From assembly GCA_029259935.1 (NCBI GenBank), contig JAJDEH010000276.1:1-32874 (forward strand): a DNA stretch of 32,874 nt, written 5' to 3'. A program made the translations under genes and the position numbers. How positions within the stretch are numbered: the first letter of the stretch is position 1; every line of letters begins with the position of its first letter. This DNA is from Planctomycetota bacterium (GTDB lineage: Bacteria; Planctomycetota; Planctomycetia; Pirellulales; Pirellulaceae). The notes under the pieces were generated by a model. The model was not told where the DNA came from, made no database searches, and worked only from the letters and a program-made list of their open reading frames with translations. This document shows, in pieces, positions 25,807 through 32,874 of the stretch.

Positions 25807-27252
25807 ATGCTTCAAGCACCACCATCAACGCCGCCTCCGTCTCGTCGTGAGTTACTCCGTCTTGCTGCTTGCGGATTTGGCTACACGGCGTTTTCAGCGC
25901 TGCTGAACGAAGCCGCCCACGGTGCCAGCCCGTTGTCGCCGCGTGAAGGGCATTTCCGAGCGAAGGCGAAACGCGTGATCTTTATGTTCATGCAGGGCGG
26001 TCCTTCGCAGATGGAAACATTCGACTATAAACCGCGTTTGAACGCCGACAGTGGTAAGCCCGCTCCCTTCGAGCGCGACGGCAAGGTCGAGCAGCCTGGT
26101 GTCGGCACCATGCGTCTGTTTGGATCGAGTTGGAAGTTCGCTCGTCACGGCCAGTCCGGAACTTGGGTTTCCGAGTTGTTCCCACGAATGGCCGAAGTGA
26201 TGGATGAGATTGCCGTCTTGAACGCGATGCACGCGGACAATCTGGCGCACGCGCCCGCTTGCTTGCAACTGCACACCGGTGCCACGAACTTCGTGCGACC
26301 GTCGATGGGTTCTTGGTTGGTGTACGGGCTGGGATCGGTCAATCAAAACTTGCCTGGGTTCATTGCCATCAATCCGCCGATCAGTGGCGATGGCGGCAGC
26401 CCGCAACACTTCGGCAGCGCCTTTTTGCCGGCCATGTATCAGGGCACGCCGGTCAATCTGCCGCAAGCGAAAGGAGCCGCCGCCGACATCCGTTACTTGC
26501 GTGACACTTCCATGCCGCTCAGTCGCCAACGCCGGCAACTCGATTTCGTGCAACGATTGAATGCACGACACAGCCAGGGGTCGGGCAAGGATCCGCAACT
26601 GGAAGGAATGATGGAGTCGTTTGAGTTGGCGTTTCGCATGCAAACGGAAGCGCCCGAGTTGCTGGGCTTCCAAAATGAAAGTGAAGCAACTCGGAAGTTG
26701 TACGGCATCGGCGAGGATCCGACCGATCAGTTCGGTCGTCAATGTTTGCTGGCGCGGAGGTTCGCGGAGAGTGGCGTTCGCTTTATTCAGATCAACGCGG
26801 GCGGTTGGGATCATCATGGCGGGATTCGCAAAGCTCTGCCCAGCAATGCTTCCCAGGTGGATAAGCCCGTGGCGGGTTTGATTCGTGATTTGAAACAACG
26901 GGGAATGCTGGACGAAACGCTAATCGTGTGGACCGGTGAATTCGGCCGCACGCCCTACGAACAAGATCTTTCAAACGGCACGGCCTCGATGGACACCTAC
27001 GGCCGCGGGCACAATCCTTACGGCTTCACCACGCTGATGGCCGGCGGGGGAATTCAAGGCGGCGTCGTTCACGGAGCGACCGACGACTACGGCTACCGGG
27101 CCGTGCAGGGCAAAGTTCACATCCACGACCTGCATGCCACGATGCTGCACTTGCTGGGCCTCGACCACGAGCGGCTGACCTACCGCTACGCCGGTCGTGA
27201 CTTCCGGCTGACCGACGTTCACGGCCAGATCGTCCAGGACATTCTGGCATGA
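25807..27252 (+). CDS. DUF1501 family exported protein (sulfatase-like fold)
   Basis: ATG 25807 has GGAG 13 bases upstream and lies 16 bp after the previous stop; the frame from 25687 overlaps the upstream gene. The 481-aa product starts with a twin-arginine-like leader (SRRELLRLAACGFGYTAF, about 12-30). Family motifs are FMFMQGGPSQMETFDYKP (about 60-77), NAMHADNLAHAP, INAGGWDHHGGIRKALP, and WTGEFGRTPYEQ, then the C-terminal HIHDLHATMLHLLGLDHE. DUF1501 has an alkaline-phosphatase/sulfatase-like fold, and the His/Asp residues in those motifs are candidate metal ligands. It is the constant partner of DUF1549/DUF1553 proteins, presumably acting on the same substrate outside the cytoplasm. Confidence 0.92.
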   Translation: MLQAPPSTPPPSRRELLRLAACGFGYTAFSALLNEAAHGASPLSPREGHFRAKAKRVIFMFMQGGPSQMETFDYKPRLNADSGKPAPFERDGKVEQPGVGTMRLFGSSWKFARHGQSGTWVSELFPRMAEVMDEIAVLNAMHADNLAHAPACLQLHTGATNFVRPSMGSWLVYGLGSVNQNLPGFIAINPPISGDGGSPQHFGSAFLPAMYQGTPVNLPQAKGAAADIRYLRDTSMPLSRQRRQLDFVQRLNARHSQGSGKDPQLEGMMESFELAFRMQTEAPELLGFQNESEATRKLYGIGEDPTDQFGRQCLLARRFAESGVRFIQINAGGWDHHGGIRKALPSNASQVDKPVAGLIRDLKQRGMLDETLIVWTGEFGRTPYEQDLSNGTASMDTYGRGHNPYGFTTLMAGGGIQGGVVHGATDDYGYRAVQGKVHIHDLHATMLHLLGLDHERLTYRYAGRDFRLTDVHGQIVQDILA

Positions 27253-27279
27253 GGCGAGCCTCCGAGGTTGGTTTGCGTT

Positions 27280-27311
27280 TTTCCCCATGGCCGCGTTTCC
27301 TCATGGCCGCC
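27280..27311. repeat. 16-bp tandem duplication, 14/16 identical
   Basis: TTTCCCCATGGCCGCG (27280-27295) is followed directly by TTTCCTCATGGCCGCC (27296-27311). It lies in the 71-bp gap between the DUF1501 stop and the stop of the convergent membrane protein gene. Confidence 0.8.
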
Positions 27312-27323
27312 AAGTGACCGGAA

Positions 27324-28679
27324 TCAATCGCGTTGGCGTCTAGATCGGGTGGCGTGAGGCGATTCGGTGACCCGCGACAAGATTTCCGCCGAGGATGCGC
27401 CTTGTTCGCCCATGAGAAATGCTTGCTTGACGGCGCGGTTGTGGTAAACCATCGATCCATAAATCATCAGGATGATTGATGTTGGTACGGTGTAAATGGT
27501 GGCCCACTGCAGGATGCCACAATAGATGGCTATCAACCCCAACCGGCGCGCACGAAATCGTCGGTTCCAAATGCCCGCAAAGACTTGAAGAATTGCTGAC
27601 GCGAGACCGAGTACAGTGAGCAACGCAGCCACGGCAAGAAATGCCCAATCTTCCCAGTCGAAAGGATCTGGCACAAAAAAAGCGATTCCACCTAGAAGAA
27701 GGATCGCGGCGGCGCTGACCAATGATCCAAGCAGGCCTTGCACAATTAGAAACACGGAAACCGATTGAACGTGGTTAAGGGCTTTGAAGGATTCGGGACC
27801 GCCATCTGAGGAACCGAAGCTCCTTACGGAACCCTGAAGCTCATAGCCGGCGCGTCGAAACACATAAAGCATTCCAGCGATCCATGCTAAAGGAGTGCAC
27901 ATGATCAAGGTCAGCCCGATCACAATCTCCCCAAACGGCTCTCCTCTAAACGGCGTGTGGCGGGAAGGTAGAAGCCAAACAAGCGTGGATGAAAGGAGTC
28001 CGACTGCCAAGATTCCACCTATCAACACCAGAAACGACCGTGTTGGTCCTCGCACTCTGAACATTGCCCAACCGCAAGCTGCGGTCATGAAGGCTTGTCC
28101 CACGCCGATCACCGTGATCCAAGGTTCCCACTTTGCTTGCCGCATAACGTCGCCGTCAACAAAGGTGAACAATCCCAGGGTAACGGAAATCGCGGTAATT
28201 AAGAAAAGCAGGTTGCCAACCGAGAACTGATCGAGCCTGAGGACTGTGGGAAGTGGCTTCACTCTTGGATTGCGGAGGCGGAACCCATGCAATCGCCCCA
28301 GTCCGAATATGCCAAGCACGGTCATTCCGGCGACTAGCCCTAGTTGCCCAATCTGATAAAACTCACCCAATGTCGTCGTCGTCGCCAGCCACGCAAGAAG
28401 TGCGATCAGCCCACAGGACGCGCGGAAAACGACATGGGCATTTCCCAATGAAACCCAAATTGCGAGCAAGGGCAGCGCGCTCAACATCAACGAGTAGAAC
28501 GCGATTCGCACCACCGGGTTGTTCATCTCGAGTCTTTGAAGGTTGGAAACCAACAATTGCTCGCACATAAGAACTGTCAGCCCGAGGTAACTAATGAGGG
28601 CCACTGCCGCGAGCCTCGATATCCGGTGCTTCAAATAAAGCGTCAGAGTGAGCTTCACTCTGCGACGAAACGACTTCAT
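27324..28679 (-). CDS. Polytopic membrane protein of unknown function
   Basis: I do not recognise this family. ATG 28679 has a purine-rich GGAAAGAG just upstream. The 451-aa product has about ten to eleven hydrophobic segments (for example around 22-45, 58-77, 84-100, 112-126, 156-174, 184-204, 217-238, 251-273, 313-335, 345-370 and 388-410) joined by short loops, with a basic N-terminus. The C-terminal third, after about residue 300, looks like a separate helical membrane unit ending in a polar tail (FLMGEQGASSAEILSRV). It has no ATPase or transporter motif. It converges on the DUF1501 gene and stands alone. Confidence 0.7.
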   Translation of the reverse strand: MKSFRRRVKLTLTLYLKHRISRLAAVALISYLGLTVLMCEQLLVSNLQRLEMNNPVVRIAFYSLMLSALPLLAIWVSLGNAHVVFRASCGLIALLAWLATTTTLGEFYQIGQLGLVAGMTVLGIFGLGRLHGFRLRNPRVKPLPTVLRLDQFSVGNLLFLITAISVTLGLFTFVDGDVMRQAKWEPWITVIGVGQAFMTAACGWAMFRVRGPTRSFLVLIGGILAVGLLSSTLVWLLPSRHTPFRGEPFGEIVIGLTLIMCTPLAWIAGMLYVFRRAGYELQGSVRSFGSSDGGPESFKALNHVQSVSVFLIVQGLLGSLVSAAAILLLGGIAFFVPDPFDWEDWAFLAVAALLTVLGLASAILQVFAGIWNRRFRARRLGLIAIYCGILQWATIYTVPTSIILMIYGSMVYHNRAVKQAFLMGEQGASSAEILSRVTESPHATRSRRQRD

Positions 28680-28975
28680 TTTCTCTTTCCACCGCTGGCA
28701 GGGGCCAATACCAAAAAACCCGCATCATGGTGTATGCAATTCTACCTCCTAATGCCTAGATGAAAAGTGTTGCCGAAGGGGAAGCGTACCTGTTAGACCG
28801 GCGTTTGGACGACGGCGGGCAGAGAAGTCTAGGATTGCACGCGACGATTCGCAACGATGAATGGTGGGAATCCCCCAAAGCCATTGTTCACTGCCATCTT
28901 CGGAATGGAAAAGGATTCGACGATTGTGACGGCCAGTTTGTCAAGCGACTTGCCACCAGCCCGCCTGCCTTCCCT
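28680..28975. other. Intergenic region between lactonase and membrane protein genes
   Basis: 296 bp with no supported gene; an open frame from 28760 on the plus strand runs antisense into the lactonase and is rejected. No terminator or promoter is clear. Confidence 0.35.
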
Positions 28976-29863
28976 TTACCGGGCGCGAGCGAAATTTGGC
29001 GTGCCGGCAACTTTCGTCTTGCGGCTATAGACCTTGTCCGTGCAGGTGACGTACAACGTGCCAAATTTGGCACCGCCGAACACCACGTTGGAAAGAAATT
29101 TGTTTTGGGGCTTGGCGATCACTCCGCTTGGACGGCCTTGCGTGTCGAAGACTTGCAGTCCCACGTACGACGCCAAATACAACCGCCCATCGTTGTCAAC
29201 CGTCATGCCGTCTGAACCGGGGCTCCGTCGGCCTGGCTGTGTCACCAGCGGCTGATAGTAGCGATCGCCGTGAGTCAGCTCGCCGTCGGACTCGGTACGA
29301 TAGGTCCACAAGTGCGGTCCTCCGCTGTCGGTCACCACCAACGTGCCCTCGCGCGGCCAAAGGATAATGCCGTTCGGCGCATAGCCGCTGGCCACTTGGC
29401 GTTTCTTTCCGTTTGGGCCGACGTGCCATACCTGCTTGTTCGGCGGGTCGGTGAAGTAGATCCCACCATCCGATGCGACGACCAAATCGTTGCTGCTGAC
29501 ACCGCTGGCGATCACATCGAAGTTGCCGTCCGAACGATAGGCCACAATTTGTTTGTCTCCGTTGCGACAGCCGTACAATCGGCCGTCGGCACCGAACATC
29601 AAGCCATTGGTGTGCGCCGTGTCCTTGGCGAACAGAGACACCTCGCCCGCTTGATTGATTTTGAAGATCTTGCTTTCCGGAACATCGGTAAAATAGACGT
29701 TTCCCTTGGCATCCGTGGCGGGACCTTCGGTGAATTTGTGTCCTTCGGAAACGAGCTGCCAATCTTCACCATCCACCAGAACCTGCGACAACGGCATATC
29801 TTGAGCGACCGCCGGACCCACAAACAAAATGCAAAGAGCCGGAATGAACGAGTGGCGAAACAT
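28976..29863 (-). CDS. Secreted SMP-30 / gluconolactonase-like beta-propeller
   Basis: ATG 29863 begins a good signal peptide (MFRHSFIPALCILFVGPAVA, cleaving near residue 20); the longer frame from 29953 overlaps the upstream gene. The 295-aa mature part is a six-bladed propeller with the family metal ligands Glu46 (FTEGPATD), Asn164 (APNGIILWP) and Asp218 (GSDGMTVD). Blades are marked by GNVYFTD, GGIYFTD and GRLYLAS. SMP-30 proteins hydrolyse sugar lactones such as gluconolactone. The esterase gene lies 65 bp upstream on the same strand, so a shared operon and a joint role in sugar-acid ester or lactone breakdown are likely. Confidence 0.87.
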   Translation of the reverse strand: MFRHSFIPALCILFVGPAVAQDMPLSQVLVDGEDWQLVSEGHKFTEGPATDAKGNVYFTDVPESKIFKINQAGEVSLFAKDTAHTNGLMFGADGRLYGCRNGDKQIVAYRSDGNFDVIASGVSSNDLVVASDGGIYFTDPPNKQVWHVGPNGKKRQVASGYAPNGIILWPREGTLVVTDSGGPHLWTYRTESDGELTHGDRYYQPLVTQPGRRSPGSDGMTVDNDGRLYLASYVGLQVFDTQGRPSGVIAKPQNKFLSNVVFGGAKFGTLYVTCTDKVYSRKTKVAGTPNFARAR

Positions 29864-29928
29864 GGGCAGAGCCTTGGTCGATTGAAGGGAAGAGTCGTTA
29901 ATGAAAGCGGCGAATCGGAAATCGGCGG

Positions 29929-30819
29929 CTACTTTGCCTTGTAATCGCGCCATAGCCAGCGCAATGATTCGGGGAGCAGCGCTCCGCCATGTTTGCGATT
30001 ATGTCCGCCGTCGCCAAAGACGAACTTGTAATCGTATCCCGAGAATTTGAGGGCGGCCGCCATCTGTTGATTGGACAGAGGCCAGCTTCCGTGCAAGTTG
30101 TCGAGGTCATTCGATCCATCTTGCAGAAACACGCGAATCGGCTTTCGCTCGGTCTTGCGAATTAGAGCTGGATAAACATGGCCGCCACGGATGTTCGTGA
30201 AGCTACCGACGTGGCTTAGCACTTTGCGGAAATAATCAGGCCGCTCCCAAGCAACCGTCCAAGCACAGATGCCGCCGGAACTAATTCCGCAGATCGCCCG
30301 CCCATCGGGGTCGTCGGTCAAGTTGTACTTCTTGTCGACAAACGGAAAAATCTCCTCGACCAGGAAACGCGCGTATTGGTCGCTCAGCGTGTCATACTCG
30401 AAGCTGCGGTTGCGTCTCGGTTGTTGCCCTTTCTTCGAGGGTGGAATCACGCCCGGTTGTAGAAAAATGCCGATCGTCACCGGCATCTCGCCCTTGTGAA
30501 TCAGGTTATCAAAGACCGTGGGAACGGGCGTGGGACCCTTGCGGTCGACGTAGCCCCGGCCATCCTGAAACACCATCACGCAGGCTGGCGATTTACCGTC
30601 GTACTGGGCGGGTACGTAAAGCCAATAATCACGACGGGTGCCCGGATATACCTTCTTGCTCTCCCAAACTCCTTGGATGATTTCGCCTTGAGGAACTCCC
30701 TCTTGCACCCTGGCGTCGGGGCCGAGTTGGTAATCGTCGGCTGCATCAAGCCGCAAGGCCAACCCAGGCACGATCACGAGCAAACATGCAAGCAGGTACG
30801 AGCGAATTCTTCGTCTCAC
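29929..30819 (-). CDS. Secreted serine esterase, PF00756 (esterase D / enterochelin esterase-like)
   Basis: GTG 30819 is preferred (GGGAG eight bases upstream) over TTG codons at 30852 and 30825. The 296-aa product has a signal peptide (about 1-26). The nucleophile elbow is CGISSGG (Ser180); Asp234 or Asp238 ([10 protein letters not shown]) and His273 ([11 protein letters not shown]) complete the triad. [14 protein letters not shown] near residue 62 is the typical entry strand of esterase-D-like enzymes acting on carbohydrate esters such as feruloyl or acetyl xylan. The SMP-30 gene follows downstream. A 6+4+6 inverted repeat, CAAGTT-GCAA-AACTTG (30843-30858), lies 24-39 bases before the start. 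Confidence 0.88.
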   Translation of the reverse strand: MRRRIRSYLLACLLVIVPGLALRLDAADDYQLGPDARVQEGVPQGEIIQGVWESKKVYPGTRRDYWLYVPAQYDGKSPACVMVFQDGRGYVDRKGPTPVPTVFDNLIHKGEMPVTIGIFLQPGVIPPSKKGQQPRRNRSFEYDTLSDQYARFLVEEIFPFVDKKYNLTDDPDGRAICGISSGGICAWTVAWERPDYFRKVLSHVGSFTNIRGGHVYPALIRKTERKPIRVFLQDGSNDLDNLHGSWPLSNQQMAAALKFSGYDYKFVFGDGGHNRKHGGALLPESLRWLWRDYKAK

Positions 30820-30842
30820 GGTCAAATCTCCCAGCGATGGTC

Positions 30843-30858
30843 CAAGTTGCAAAACTTG
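30843..30858. promoter_or_regulatory. Inverted repeat CAAGTT-GCAA-AACTTG upstream of esterase
   Basis: The arms are exact six-base reverse complements with a four-base centre. Its position 24-39 bases before the esterase start suits an operator overlapping the promoter or a leader hairpin. The evidence is symmetry and place only. Confidence 0.35.
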
Positions 30859-30954
30859 CGCCTGGCGGCGCGAGGTGGGACACTATTCTGGGAGGTGCGG
30901 GACGAAAACGCAAGAATGGGGGGTGCTCAATCGACCCCCTCTAACTCCCGCTTG

Positions 30955-31071
30955 GCAAGGGGGAGAACTGAGCCGTTAGATTCCAACCCTATAGCAATGT
31001 GGAGAACGGAGCCGTTGAATACAAGTCTTTTGGCAACGGGAGAACAGATCGGTTGACCGCCGACCCATTGC
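30955..31071. repeat. 39-bp degenerate tandem repeat, 3 copies, with C/G palindrome
   Basis: Copies begin with GCAAGG, GCAATG and GCAACG at 30955, 30994 and 31033, exactly 39 bp apart. Each carries a GGAGAAC...GAGCCGTT-like core (the third has diverged and has a one-base indel). The first copy overlaps the palindrome CTCCCGCTT-GGC-AAGGGGGAG (about 30945-30965), related to the one at 4270-4287. It lies in the 268-bp gap between the esterase and lipoprotein genes. Confidence 0.85.
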
Positions 31072-31087
31072 AAGTCCGAGGATCGGC

Positions 31088-31603
31088 TCATTCCTTGAGA
31101 TGGATGCCGTCGGCGGTAATCACCACGTTGCCAAGGTCGTCCACTTCGCCGCGGCCGGAAACGACAATCAATTGATCTTGCTTGACGCCCAGCAATTCGC
31201 GGGCATCCGTTGGCACAACGCTTCCGTCGTCATCAACAAATTGAATGATGGCCAATGAGTCGGTAACCGACTTGGCACCTTTGCAAAATGGACAATTCTC
31301 ATGGCCGTCGCCGTGATCGTGTTCGATCGCATTGTGATCGGACACGAAGAAGGCCGCGCGTCCCACTTCCCAAGGATCAATGTCGCCCGCGCTGATCCGT
31401 CCCACGAGTACGATGCGGTCTTGATTTTCCAAGTAGTCTCGCGCCTCGATGACGGACACCGCACCGGCCGGCTCTTGTTCGAGTAGGAAAGAGCTCGGAG
31501 TTGTCGCGACCTGCTGCTCTTGAACCACGGTACTCACACCACAGCCCAGCGAACTCAAGATCACCAGCATTGCCACCAGATGCATCCACATTACTGCTTT
31601 CAT
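31088..31603 (-). CDS. Lipoprotein with His/Cys cluster, unknown function
   Basis: ATG 31603 has AGAGG seven bases upstream and begins a lipoprotein signal (lipobox LSSLGC, Cys21); the frame to 31735 adds an unlikely leader. The 171-aa product carries a dense possible metal site, H90, H95, H97, H101, C104 and C107 in the segment EHDHGDGHENCPFC. This is followed by short beta strands (SLAIIQFVDDDGSVV, QLIVVSGRGEVDDLGNVVI) compatible with an OB-like or small beta-barrel fold. Metal binding is an inference from residue pattern. I recognise no family. It is alone on the minus strand, upstream of the esterase genes across the 39-bp repeat. Confidence 0.7.
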   Translation of the reverse strand: MKAVMWMHLVAMLVILSSLGCGVSTVVQEQQVATTPSSFLLEQEPAGAVSVIEARDYLENQDRIVLVGRISAGDIDPWEVGRAAFFVSDHNAIEHDHGDGHENCPFCKGAKSVTDSLAIIQFVDDDGSVVPTDARELLGVKQDQLIVVSGRGEVDDLGNVVITADGIHLKE

Positions 31604-31736
31604 AGCACGCCTCTTTCCCTCGAAACTGCCCGCCATACGCCACAAATACCTACATGTTTCAAGGTATCGGCCACATGGACCGTAAGAATTGAGTCGCTTC
31701 GACGGACGGGCCGGGAATGTGGCCAGCTTGCACATA

Positions 31737-32237
31737 CTACAGCAGGTCCACGGCTGCGCTTAGCAGTTCTCGGGTAGGACCCTCCAGCCATTCGCGCTCG
31801 GCTGCCCACGCGAGTCTTTGCTTAAGCGAATCGTCACTCATCTGAGTGATTCTGGCACCGCGTCGCACCAGCGCGGCGCTGATTGCGCAAAGATACAGAA
31901 CTTTCGAGACTTCAACCGGCAGTTGGCCGTCCTGTTCGGCACCTTGCTGCTTGGCGAAATCCTTCATCACGTCCAACAATTCCAACGACGGACGGGGATG
32001 GGCGATCAATTCGCCAAACGTATGCGGTACACTCTCGGTTTGCGGATCAACGTTCAACAGCGTCGCCGTCTTTTCAGGATCGAAGGTTTTTAGATCATCG
32101 TCCAATCTTGTTTGCAATTGATGGCGAAAGACGGATGCAAATTCCGGTTCATGCCAAAGTTCTCCTGGATCGGCCTCCAGATTGAATAACTCGGCCCACA
32201 TCGAGTTTGCACGTGGCGTTGGTTCTTGTTGGCTCAC
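31737..32237 (-). CDS. Unknown protein encoded after the ECF sigma factor
   Basis: GTG 32237 has GGAG eight bases upstream; a TTG at 32258 is less likely. The 166-aa product has no signal peptide or membrane helix. It is mostly helical and acidic, with ELFNLEADPGELWHEPEF near residue 16 and a C-terminal helical half (about 95-166; PVEVSKVLYLCAISAALVRR). It begins 30 bases after the sigma factor stop, so the two are co-transcribed. This placement next to an ECF factor suggests a partner, for example an adaptor or regulator, but no known anti-sigma motif is visible. Confidence 0.65.
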   Translation of the reverse strand: MSQQEPTPRANSMWAELFNLEADPGELWHEPEFASVFRHQLQTRLDDDLKTFDPEKTATLLNVDPQTESVPHTFGELIAHPRPSLELLDVMKDFAKQQGAEQDGQLPVEVSKVLYLCAISAALVRRGARITQMSDDSLKQRLAWAAEREWLEGPTRELLSAAVDLL

Positions 32238-32267
32238 CAGATGAGTCTCCGTTGGCAAAATAATCAG

Positions 32268-32874
32268 CTAAGTACCGTAAGCCAGACAACGGCCCAGTTC
32301 GCGAATTTCGCTTTCCAGGTCGGACTGGTCAACGGCATATTGGCCGATGACCTCCTTCAACAAGCGGGCGAACATTCGCTTGGCGGTAATGAGGGCATTC
32401 GAGGCCTGCGCGGGCGAGCGAAAACCGAATTGCCGCACTAATGCGTCATAGCTCATTTCGTCGGCTCCATCCCGCATCGGGGCCAGGATGCGCCCTTCAA
32501 ACACACCCCACAGATCCTCCCTGCTGGTCGATTGACATTCCTCCCGCATCCGGTCGACGGCCTGTTCGAGTACTTGGCGCGCCCAGGCGACGTCAAAGAC
32601 CTTGTCAGGTGGGCAATCGGCGGCCGCCCACCGTTCGCCGTCCTTGGGATCCACTCGGACCGCGCGATCGGCCGAACGTTTCTTGGCAGAACCCCGCTGG
32701 TGAACATTGGTGGCGTAGTTGTCCAACGCCGTTACCAACAGACCGCGAAATCGCCCCCGGTCTTGGTCGGCGCTGCCCAAAAGATTTCGCTCGAGCACTT
32801 TGTTTTCGATGAAGCCTTGCACCAAGTCGTCCGCGTCGTTGGGATCAACGCGACGGCGGTACACCAAATGTGCC
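32268..32874 (-). CDS. ECF-type RNA polymerase sigma factor (5' partial)
   Basis: The frame stays open to the window edge, so the N-terminus is outside; about 202 residues are seen. The region-2 part shows DADDLVQGFIENKVLERNLL, then GRFRGLLVTALDNYA and a basic RGSAKKRSADRAVR stretch. A long linker follows, and region 4 is a helix-turn-helix (MSYDALVRQFGFRSPAQASN, then ALITAKRMFARLLKEVI). The pattern matches the large ECF group common in planctomycetes and acidobacteria. The 30-bp gap to the downstream gene implies an operon. Target promoters are unknown. Confidence 0.82.
   Translation of the reverse strand, partial: AHLVYRRRVDPNDADDLVQGFIENKVLERNLLGSADQDRGRFRGLLVTALDNYATNVHQRGSAKKRSADRAVRVDPKDGERWAAADCPPDKVFDVAWARQVLEQAVDRMREECQSTSREDLWGVFEGRILAPMRDGADEMSYDALVRQFGFRSPAQASNALITAKRMFARLLKEVIGQYAVDQSDLESEIRELGRCLAYGT

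Noticed and set aside
25894..26898. 334-aa minus-strand frame across the DUF1501 gene
   Set aside because: Shadow frame opposite a conserved gene; composition (Arg/His/Gln-rich) reflects the codon pattern of the true strand.
28760..29215. 151-aa plus-strand frame running from the intergenic gap into the lactonase gene
   Set aside because: Most of it is antisense to the SMP-30 gene and no motif or ribosome binding site supports it.
30496..31056. 186-aa plus-strand open frame covering the esterase N-terminus and the 39-bp repeat
   Set aside because: The first part is antisense to the well-supported esterase and the end only translates the tandem repeat (a 13-residue periodic tail), so it is not credible as a gene.

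Overview
The window is about 33 kb of chromosome from a planctomycete, most likely of the Pirellulales/Rhodopirellula type. The evidence is protein content. It holds two families of planctomycete secreted cytochrome modules (LamG-PSCyt1-DUF1587/1595/1592/1588/1585 paired with DUF1552, and PSCyt1-DUF1549-DUF1553 paired with DUF1501). It also holds a DUF1559-like protein, a calcium-binding repeat protein with the planctomycete N-terminal LEPRQMM motif, and a divergent ECF sigma factor followed by a small unknown gene. These identifications rest on motif recognition only; no database search was run.

Layout. 1-4160 (+): two secreted RTX-repeat proteins, the first cut by the window edge and preceded by two tandem ~115-residue VCBS/Ig-like repeats and a PKD-like domain. 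4579-8660 (+): a two-gene, ATGA-overlapped operon (DUF1592-type cytochrome, then DUF1552). 8925-11633 (+): a small lipoprotein followed by a shortened SecA-like ATPase that ends where the helical scaffold and SecY-contacting domains should begin. 11663-16997 (-): a large secreted glycosidase-like protein, a secreted alpha/beta hydrolase and an FAD amine oxidase of the sarcosine / N-methyltryptophan oxidase family. 17441-21613 (+): a soluble chemoreceptor with a C-terminal PAS domain, a tartrate/D-malate-type dehydrogenase, an unknown 132-aa protein and a DUF2306 membrane protein. 21627-22409 (-): a DUF1559-like protein. 22510-27252 (+): a probable GntR/FCD regulator - PSCyt1/DUF1549/DUF1553 - DUF1501 operon. 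27324-28679 (-): a polytopic membrane protein. 28976-30819 (-): a PF00756-type esterase and an SMP-30 lactonase. 31088-32874 (-): a lipoprotein with a His/Cys cluster, an unknown protein and an ECF sigma factor running off the edge.

Most of the content is exported: by signal peptide or twin-arginine-like leader, as lipoproteins, or as RTX/VCBS surface proteins. It is consistent with extracytoplasmic polysaccharide or organic-acid breakdown feeding a c-type cytochrome system. The most unusual items are the C-terminally truncated SecA paralogue, the GntR regulator fused by spacing to a planctomycete cytochrome pair, the soluble receptor with PAS at the wrong end, an 18-bp perfect palindrome in a divergent promoter region, and a recurring pattern of short tandem duplications (15-16 bp, and one of 39 bp) in intergenic DNA and once inside a gene start. 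I see no rRNA, tRNA, CRISPR array, insertion sequence or integrase.
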